Positions 6,696 to 11,042 of a stretch of 11,042 nucleotides of DNA are shown here, one piece after another. The stretch is from a bacterium (lineage in GTDB: Bacteria > Actinomycetota > Acidimicrobiia > UBA5794 > ZC4RG35): contig JAPPKR010000032.1 in assembly GCA_028819835.1 (NCBI GenBank), positions 1-11,042 on the forward strand, written 5' to 3'. The notes under the pieces were generated by a model. That model did no database searches. It saw only the letters and a program-made list of their open reading frames with translations, and was not told the DNA's origin. Position 1 is the first letter of the stretch. The number at the start of each line of letters is the position of its first letter. The translations under genes were made by a program, and so were the position numbers.

Positions 6696-7196
6696 ATGCT
6701 GGAAAACCAACTCGTAAACAAGGTCACTTGGAAGATTCCGAACGCATTGGCTTTGGTCGGCTCCGCCTCCGGGGAGACCTGGAACGGCATGACCACGTCC
6801 TGGATTACCCAACTGTCCATGGAGCCGGTTCTGATAGGGATCGGGGTGGAAAACCACGCGGTTACCCACCGGCTGATCTCCGAAGGGGGAAGCTTCACGG
6901 TCAACCTCTGGGATCCCGAGGACAAGCGCGTGTTCGTGAAATTCTCAAAGCCGGCTGTCCGCCAGGGGATGACTCTCAATGACCGGGCGGTGCGCGTCGG
7001 AAAAACCGGTGCTCCGGTGTTCGAGGATGCCGTCGCTTTCATGGATTGTGAGGTTCGGAGGGCTATTGACTTCGGTACTCACACGCTCTTCGTGGGGGAA
7101 GTGGTGGACGCGGGCATTCGAGACGACACGAAGCGAGCGGCGGCCATGAGCGACACCCGGATGAAGTACGGTGGCGTCAAGCGTGGAGGCATGTGA
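6696..7196 (+). CDS. Flavin reductase-like domain protein (FMN-binding split barrel)
   Basis: The 166-residue protein resembles the flavin reductase-like/flavoredoxin family of FMN-binding split-barrel proteins. After a short N-terminus, KIPNALALVGS forms the first strand and NGMTTSWITQLSMEP is the characteristic FMN phosphate-contact region. The segments GIGVENHAVTHRLISEGGSFTVNL and FVKFSKP follow, then CEVRRAIDFGTHTLFVGEV, the conserved last strands. Members reduce flavins or use bound FMN in electron transfer with NAD(P)H or partner proteins; the substrate here cannot be told. ATG 6696 is chosen because it gives the usual short N-terminus; ATG 6669 and 6675 are in frame but would overlap usp. 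None has a well-placed ribosome site. The promoter must lie largely inside the start of usp. It converges on ispD. Confidence 0.8.
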   Translation: MLENQLVNKVTWKIPNALALVGSASGETWNGMTTSWITQLSMEPVLIGIGVENHAVTHRLISEGGSFTVNLWDPEDKRVFVKFSKPAVRQGMTLNDRAVRVGKTGAPVFEDAVAFMDCEVRRAIDFGTHTLFVGEVVDAGIRDDTKRAAAMSDTRMKYGGVKRGGM

Positions 7197-7200
7197 CCTC

Positions 7201-7236
7201 CTGAGACCTCTGTCGCCTGGCCGAAGGGCCGCTCAG
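7201..7236. terminator. Weak stem-loop between convergent flavin-reductase and ispD genes
   Basis: The 56-bp spacer between the two stops contains GGCC-GAAG-GGCC nested inside CTGAG (7201-7205) and CTCAG (7232-7236). It could act as a bidirectional transcription barrier, but no T-run follows on either strand, so it is only a weak candidate. Confidence 0.25.
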
Positions 7237-7252
7237 TGGGTGGTCAGCCGGA

Positions 7253-7957
7253 TCAGGCGATGGTCTCGGCCAACGCGAAGTCCTCGGGGAAGGTGAGTTT
7301 GAGGTTGTTCGGGTCTCCGGGCGTGGCTCTTACTTCCAGATCGGAGAAACGCTCCACGGTTTCGGCGGTGTCCACTCCCTCGAAACCAGCCACTTGAGCG
7401 CGCCGATAGGCGGCAAGAAGCTCCGGTGCCGCAAAAACCTGGGGAGTCTGTGCCCTGTGAAGCCTTTCCTGGTCCAGCAGGGCGATCTCCCTTTGCCCGG
7501 CCAAGCGGTGGGTGGGCGCCTCCACCGGCAAAGTAGGCACGGCGCCTCCGTGACGGTCTGCGTCCCGGAATAGTTGGCGGAGCAGCGAGGGACTGACGAA
7601 GGGTCTGGCGCCGTCATGGATGGCTACCAGGTCGATATGTCCCTCCCCGATCTCTCCGGAGAGGGCTTCGAGCCCCCGGTACTCGCTGGCGTGGCGGGAC
7701 TCGCCCCCGTCCGTCATCAGCCAGGGAGTGGTGATCCCGAGCCGTTCCACCACCTGTTCGGCTGCTCGGCGGTCTTCTGGTCTGATGACCAGCACAAGTC
7801 GGGCCACCCAGGGGGAACGATCCAAGGTCTCGAGGGAGTAGCTGATCATGGGCCGCCCACCAATGGGCACATACGCCTTGTTGGCGGGAAACCCGGCGCG
7901 TGCACCCTTCCCCCCGGCCAGGAGTATGGCCCCACCACGACCGCCGTTGCTTCTCAT
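7253..7957 (-). CDS. ispD: 2-C-methyl-D-erythritol 4-phosphate cytidylyltransferase (IspD)
   Basis: IspD couples MEP and CTP to form CDP-methylerythritol in the MEP isoprenoid pathway. The 234-residue protein has the full fold: AILLAGGKGARAG (10-22, CTP phosphate loop with R20), NKAYVPIGGRP (26-36, K27), GGESRHAS (84-91), HDGARP (114-119, D115), PVEAPTHRL (144-152), QTPQVF (170-175), and DPNNLKLTFPED (215-226) with K220 at the position of E. coli K213. The arm motif normally D-R-x-x-L reads LDQERL (161-166), so the arginine equivalent to E. coli R157 appears to be Q163. ATG 7957 gives the family N-terminus; the frame continues to 8014 into the divergent neighbour. TarI-like substrates cannot be excluded. 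Upstream, 26 bp away on the other strand, is an IspD-like paralog. Confidence 0.88.
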   Translation of the reverse strand: MRSNGGRGGAILLAGGKGARAGFPANKAYVPIGGRPMISYSLETLDRSPWVARLVLVIRPEDRRAAEQVVERLGITTPWLMTDGGESRHASEYRGLEALSGEIGEGHIDLVAIHDGARPFVSPSLLRQLFRDADRHGGAVPTLPVEAPTHRLAGQREIALLDQERLHRAQTPQVFAAPELLAAYRRAQVAGFEGVDTAETVERFSDLEVRATPGDPNNLKLTFPEDFALAETIA

Positions 7958-7983
7958 CAGGTGACAGGTAGGGTAGGTGACTC
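7958..7983. promoter_or_regulatory. 26-bp divergent spacer with a direct AGGTGAC repeat
   Basis: AGGTGAC occurs at 7959-7965 and again at 7975-7981, offset by 16 bases, with AGGTAGGGT between. The second copy could double as the ribosome binding site of the + strand gene (TTG 7984). On the minus strand TACCCT lies 12 bases before the ispD ATG and may be a -10 element. The repeat could be an operator, but chance in a short purine-rich spacer is possible. Confidence 0.3.
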
Positions 7984-8466
7984 TTGTCAACCAAGCCAGC
8001 TTCCTCCCGGTCACAGCCGCCGGCCTCCCCTCAGGTCCTGGGACAGACCGCGGTGTTGGTCACTCCGGGGGCCATCGGCCGGAGCGGAGGCCTGGCGATC
8101 TCCGTCCGCGCGGTGAAAGAGGCTCTCGGGCGGTTGCCGCCCACGGTTCGGGCGGTGGCCATAACCGGTAATGGTGAGGCCCCGCCGGGGGAAGATTTCG
8201 ATGCCATGGTGGCCGACCTGGATAAGGGCTGGGACGGAGTGGTGTCCGGTCGGCCGGTCTCCGAAGCTGTCAAATTGGTGGAGGGGGGCTGGGTGGCAGG
8301 GAGTCTCGATCGGTCGGGTTTGGTCTCGATCGTCCCTCCGATTCTCATCAACCGTGAGGTGCTGGATGGGGTCCTTGCGGATCTCTCCGAGGACGGCTGG
8401 ATCGATCCTGTCGAGGCGGTCATCGCCGCCGGGGGCAAGGTGGGGATACGCTCGCAGCCGCGGTAG
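7984..8466 (+). CDS. IspD-like protein lacking the CTP-binding N-terminus (probably not a catalyst on its own)
   Basis: This 160-residue protein aligns by eye with the second half of IspD. Residues 40-48 match the S-V-x-x-x-L helix after the GG-x-x-R loop, 54-87 the central strand and helix, GRPVSEAVKLVEGG (89-102) and SLDRSGL (107-113) the dimer arm, INREVL (122-127) the helix after TPQ, and VEAVIAAGGKV (143-153) the following helix. The N-terminal CTP loop and K27 region are absent, HDGARP is replaced by TGNGEA (61-66), TPQ by VPP, and the C-terminal lysine segment is missing. It retains R110, matching arm R157 of E. coli. The start is TTG 7984, with an AGGT-containing site just upstream; GTG 8053 is a shorter choice. 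It could partner or regulate IspD, or be a decaying duplicate. It is intact and in frame. Confidence 0.65.
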   Translation: MSTKPASSRSQPPASPQVLGQTAVLVTPGAIGRSGGLAISVRAVKEALGRLPPTVRAVAITGNGEAPPGEDFDAMVADLDKGWDGVVSGRPVSEAVKLVEGGWVAGSLDRSGLVSIVPPILINREVLDGVLADLSEDGWIDPVEAVIAAGGKVGIRSQPR

Positions 8467-8493
8467 CCGTCTCCCGACTACCCGGTCCGGCAC

Positions 8494-9711
8494 CTATTCC
8501 CTTTGTTTGAAGGGGCTTCGGCGGTTTCGGCGGTTGCTGGTGCGCCGGGTGGTTGTTGGGCGGTTGTGTTTGAGTGGTGGTTTGAGGTGGTACTTCCCGG
8601 TTGGTGTTTTGCGTACTTGCCAGTGGTCGTCGTGGACTTTGTGGTGGCAGCGTGAGCATAGGAGGCACATGTCGTCGAGGTCGGTGTTTCCGTGGACGGC
8701 CCAGGGGATGATGTGGTGGGCTTGGCACCAGTTGGCGTTGGCGCCGCATCCCACACAGGCTTTGTCCCGGGCTACGAGGGCGATCCGTTGGGCTGGGCTG
8801 GCGGCACGCCGTGATCGTCCCAGGTCTAGGGGCTGGGATACACCTTTGAAGATGGCGGGGAGGATCTCCGATTGGCAGGCCAGGTCTCTGATCTTCTTTA
8901 TCGGGATGGGGGTTCCGTCCCCGAGTCGCCCGTTTTTGAGTTCCCGAAAGATCACGTCGTAGTCGGCGATCAACAGCAGCCTGGGTCCGCGGGGAGGTTT
9001 ACCGTCTTGGTTGGTGTCTTCTCTGGTGACCAACCCCGCTAGGGCGTCGGCCATTCGCTGTCCCGGAGAGCACCTTGCCCGGGGGTCTTCCTCCCGCCAC
9101 AGTTCGTTCATCTTCTGCGATAGGGCGGTTTCGATGAGGGCGCCGGTGATGGGGTCGAACCGGCCGTATAAAACGGTCATGCCGTCTGTGCGGTCGGTGC
9201 GGATCTTGGCGAACCGCTGTGACCGCTGATGCTCCAACCGGCCCATACCATCATCCTCAGAACGCTGCTGCTGGTACTTTCGGACCGTCCCCGCGAACTT
9301 GTCAGGTGACTGGGTGCGGGCCTTGTCCACCAGTTCTGTTTCGTCTATGTCTCCCTGCTGGGAGGCTTTGGCCAGGATCCGCGCGTTGTCATATGGGATT
9401 TCACCGTCCCGCATTCCTTCCGCCGTCTTGGGTAGTTCTTCCAGCTCGACTGCGGTTTCTACTTCGGACCGGGCTTTGCCGCGGGGTCGCAAACCGGTCT
9501 CCCGCAGGTTGTTTTCGGTGATGTGGGCGCCTTCTCGGCGGGTTAGTTCCGCCAAGATCCCGGTGCGGAAACCGGCCACCTGGTTCTCGACCCGGAAAGT
9601 GGACCGCAACCAACCCTGGAGCTGTTCCAACGTCGCCTCCCCTGCCGGCCGGGTGGGTAAGACCACCCGCACCTCGTCGGCAATCCGACGGTCAATAGCT
9701 GTCTTCTCCAT
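8494..9711 (-). CDS. DUF222-type HNH endonuclease (13E12-repeat family)
   Basis: The 405-residue protein has the layout of the actinobacterial DUF222-HNH family: a long helical N-terminal region (about 20-300) containing YDNARILAKA, GRFDPITGALIETAL and PGQRMADALAGLV, then a C-terminal HNH domain (319-364). The domain has CVGCG (C319, C322), CQAHHI (H332-H333), the aspartate-rich turn TDLDDM, CLLCSRCHHKVH, and a final tryptophan. The last 40 residues are strongly basic, rich in arginine, lysine and threonine. Members are presumed DNA-cutting enzymes, often in many copies per genome, and resemble the M. tuberculosis REP13E12 proteins; cellular function is not established. ATG 9711 is chosen; GTG 9753 would add 14 residues. 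Composition looks less GC-rich than its neighbours, and it interrupts otherwise housekeeping genes, suggesting acquisition. Confidence 0.85.
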   Translation of the reverse strand: MEKTAIDRRIADEVRVVLPTRPAGEATLEQLQGWLRSTFRVENQVAGFRTGILAELTRREGAHITENNLRETGLRPRGKARSEVETAVELEELPKTAEGMRDGEIPYDNARILAKASQQGDIDETELVDKARTQSPDKFAGTVRKYQQQRSEDDGMGRLEHQRSQRFAKIRTDRTDGMTVLYGRFDPITGALIETALSQKMNELWREEDPRARCSPGQRMADALAGLVTREDTNQDGKPPRGPRLLLIADYDVIFRELKNGRLGDGTPIPIKKIRDLACQSEILPAIFKGVSQPLDLGRSRRAASPAQRIALVARDKACVGCGANANWCQAHHIIPWAVHGNTDLDDMCLLCSRCHHKVHDDHWQVRKTPTGKYHLKPPLKHNRPTTTRRTSNRRNRRSPFKQRE

Positions 9712-9857
9712 GTCCACCAGTATGCCAAAGGGGGTGTGACAAAACACCACCACATATCACCAAAGTGGGAAAACAAACACTAAATAAAACCTGTTTAGCC
9801 GGTACGCGAAAAACCCCGGCGCCAAAGGGTTGACCTCTGGGCAGGGAATGGAGAACA
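9712..9857. promoter_or_regulatory. AT-rich divergent promoter region between the HNH gene and the Tad locus
   Basis: This spacer is the most AT-rich stretch in the window (notably 9763-9797). It contains CTAAA/TTTAG arms (9780-9784, 9794-9798). For the + gene, TTGACC (9830-9835) is a -35 candidate; AACAGT (9854-9859) at 18 bp would place a transcription start near ATG 9867. For the minus gene, TATGTG/GATATG-like hexamers lie around 9753-9757. It must hold promoters in both directions, but no single element is compelling. Confidence 0.4.
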
Positions 9858-10460
9858 GTGTATGGCATGGTTTGGAGTCGTAAGCCCGGCAGAGACTGGC
9901 GCTATCGGGTGCTGGGAGTCCGATGCGCGGTAGACCCGGTCTTGCATGCCCTGGGCCCGCTGGGTCTGGCGTCCGCCCGGGGGACAGCTCTGGTGGTGGA
10001 CCTCGATGATGATGCGCCCGCCTATCCGGGATCGACCTCCCTCGCCAAACTGGTTGTCTCCCAGCCGAGGCTCTCCGATCTCCGTCCACTTCGCCCCGGC
10101 GTGGCGGTATTGCCCAACGGCTCTGTTCATCCTGGGGAAGCCGCCCGCGTGATCGAGGCACTGATCGCAGGATGGCCGGCGGTGGTGCTGCGATTGGGCG
10201 CCGCCCGCGGTCTTCCTCCCGCCCTCCTCGACGTTCCGGTTGTACCGGTCGCTCCTCTCTTGCCCGGTTTCCTCCATCCCGCCCTGACTGGCGCTGCCGT
10301 CTACCAGTCGGTCTTGCGCGGACCGCCTCCCAGGCTCAGGGGCGTCGTACTGCCTCCCCTGGGAAGATCCCACATCCAGGGGATGCTCACGGGCACCGGA
10401 CTCCCACCCCGGCGATGGGTGAGGGCCTGGGAACGGGTCTGGGAGGTCTCATGGCGCTGA
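9858..10460 (+). CDS. Unrecognised protein in the CpaE/Ssd position upstream of cpaF, without visible P-loop
   Basis: I do not firmly recognise this 200-residue protein. It contains TALVVDLDDDAP (43-54), which resembles the strand ending in D-x-D seen in MinD/ParA-like ATPases such as CpaE and Ssd. Then come short strands around VAVLPNG (82-88), AVVLRLGA (108-115) and VPVVPVAPLLPG (126-137), and a tryptophan-rich C-terminus. No Walker A motif is present. It has no signal peptide or clear membrane segment and is rich in proline, glycine and arginine. In actinobacterial Tad loci the gene just before cpaF/tadA is often a CpaE/Ssd-like protein, so this may be a reduced or degenerate member; that is inference. 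GTG 9858 follows GGAG (9850-9853); ATG 9867 is an alternative, possibly leaderless. The last 10 bases overlap cpaF. Confidence 0.6.
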   Translation: MYGMVWSRKPGRDWRYRVLGVRCAVDPVLHALGPLGLASARGTALVVDLDDDAPAYPGSTSLAKLVVSQPRLSDLRPLRPGVAVLPNGSVHPGEAARVIEALIAGWPAVVLRLGAARGLPPALLDVPVVPVAPLLPGFLHPALTGAAVYQSVLRGPPPRLRGVVLPPLGRSHIQGMLTGTGLPPRRWVRAWERVWEVSWR

Positions 10461-11042
10461 TCGACCGGCTCGTGGACACCATTCTCCTCTCGGACTTTCC
10501 GACCGATCGGGCCGCTCTCACCCGGCACGTCAAGAAGGTGCTGGCTACCGAGGCGCCCCTGGCCCACCCCCGGGTGGTGGAAGGAGTGGTGGACTCCCTG
10601 ATAGGCCTGGGCCCGCTGGAGGAACTCCTGCGGGAACCGGACGTCACCGACGTGCTGGTCAACTCTCCCTCGGAGGTGTGGGTGGAGCGAGGCGGCCGCC
10701 TGGAGCGCACCACCATCTCATTCGGCGACGACGATGCCGTGATCGCCGCGGTGGAAAGGGTGATCGCACCCTTGGGCCTCCGCATCGACCGGGCCTCGCC
10801 GATGGTCGACGCCCGATTGGCGGACGGGAGTCGCCTCCATGCCATCATCCCGCCCGCGGCGGTCGACCATCCCATAGTCGCCGTGCGCCGGTTCATCCCC
10901 CAGGCTGAGGACCTGGGCGCCCTGGTGGAGATGGGCTCTGTCACTCCCGACCAGGCCGAGGAGCTTTCCTCGGTGGTCGAGGAGAGAAAGAACCTGGTGG
11001 TCTCGGGCGGCACCGGCTCGGGGAAGACCACCCTCCTGAACG
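10451..11042 (+). CDS. cpaF: CpaF/TadA-type secretion ATPase, N-terminal part (3' partial)
   Basis: The frame begins at ATG 10451, has a strong ribosome binding site (GGGAGG, 10441-10446), and stays open to the window end, giving the first 197 residues. It has the N-terminal helices of Tad ATPases, then GLGPLEELLREPDVTDVLVN (52-71), VWVERGGRLE, SPMVDARLADGSRLHAIIPP (near 115-135) and VAVRRF, and it ends with the Walker A motif GGTGSGKTTLLN (186-197). CpaF/TadA hexamers power assembly of Flp/Tad pili or related type IV filament and secretion systems at the inner face of the membrane. The Walker B and His-box regions would lie beyond the window. The 10-base overlap with the preceding gene indicates an operon, presumably continuing with tadB and tadC. 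Confidence 0.93.
   Translation, partial: MALIDRLVDTILLSDFPTDRAALTRHVKKVLATEAPLAHPRVVEGVVDSLIGLGPLEELLREPDVTDVLVNSPSEVWVERGGRLERTTISFGDDDAVIAAVERVIAPLGLRIDRASPMVDARLADGSRLHAIIPPAAVDHPIVAVRRFIPQAEDLGALVEMGSVTPDQAEELSSVVEERKNLVVSGGTGSGKTTLLN

Noticed and set aside
6332..6982. 216-codon + strand open frame across usp and the flavin-reductase start
   Set aside because: It overlaps two recognisable proteins in other frames and has no motifs of its own.
7574..8116. 180-codon + strand frame over ispD, considered as an upstream extension of the IspD-like gene
   Set aside because: It is in a different frame from the IspD-like coding region and is antisense to ispD; it shows no CTP-loop motif.
8171..8962. 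263-codon + strand open frame
   Set aside because: It runs out of frame across the IspD-like gene and antisense to the HNH gene, with arginine/serine/tryptophan-rich shadow composition.
10387..11031. Minus-strand open frame of 214 codons over cpaF
   Set aside because: It is a shadow; the + strand frame has a strong ribosome binding site and a perfect Walker A motif.

Overview
This 11 kb window is dense, high-GC bacterial DNA (roughly two thirds G+C by eye) with short gaps and frequent GTG/TTG starts. Gene content suggests an actinobacterium: a DUF222-HNH endonuclease, the start of a Tad/Flp pilus locus (CpaF), MEP-pathway isoprenoid synthesis, and an rluB-like gene followed by aroA and cmk. 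The family level cannot be fixed from sequence alone.

Bases 2-5838 read as one tightly packed + strand operon: the 3' end of an RluB-type pseudouridine synthase, aroA (shikimate pathway), cmk (CMP kinase), then pyrC, pyrD, pyrE and pyrF, which are steps 3 to 6 of UMP synthesis. Genes overlap by 4 to 17 bases or abut. The one gap, cmk to pyrC, is bridged by a 19-codon mini-ORF with ATGA overlaps at both ends. pyrB, carAB and pyrR are not in the window. PyrC is a short form without the N-terminal beta-sandwich. PyrD combines a class-2-like N-terminal helix with a class-1-like catalytic cysteine.

Bases 5839-6181 carry no convincing gene but hold two hairpins that look like tandem terminators for the minus-strand gene beyond. 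Bases 6182-7196 hold a divergent pair: a UspA-fold protein with a degraded ATP motif (-) and a flavin-reductase-like protein (+), whose start codons are only 19 bp apart.

Bases 7253-8466 hold a second divergent pair and the most interesting locus: a full-length IspD (-) head to head with a 160-residue IspD-like protein (+). The small protein lacks the CTP-binding N-terminus but keeps the dimer-arm region. The full-length IspD appears to lack the conserved arm arginine that the small paralog retains.

Bases 8494-9711 (-) encode a DUF222-HNH endonuclease with a very basic tail, probably mobile or multicopy, next to an AT-rich divergent spacer. Bases 9858-11042 (+) encode a CpaE/Ssd-position protein with no visible P-loop, overlapping the start of cpaF/tadA, which runs off the window just after its Walker A motif. 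No tRNA, rRNA, CRISPR array or insertion sequence was seen.
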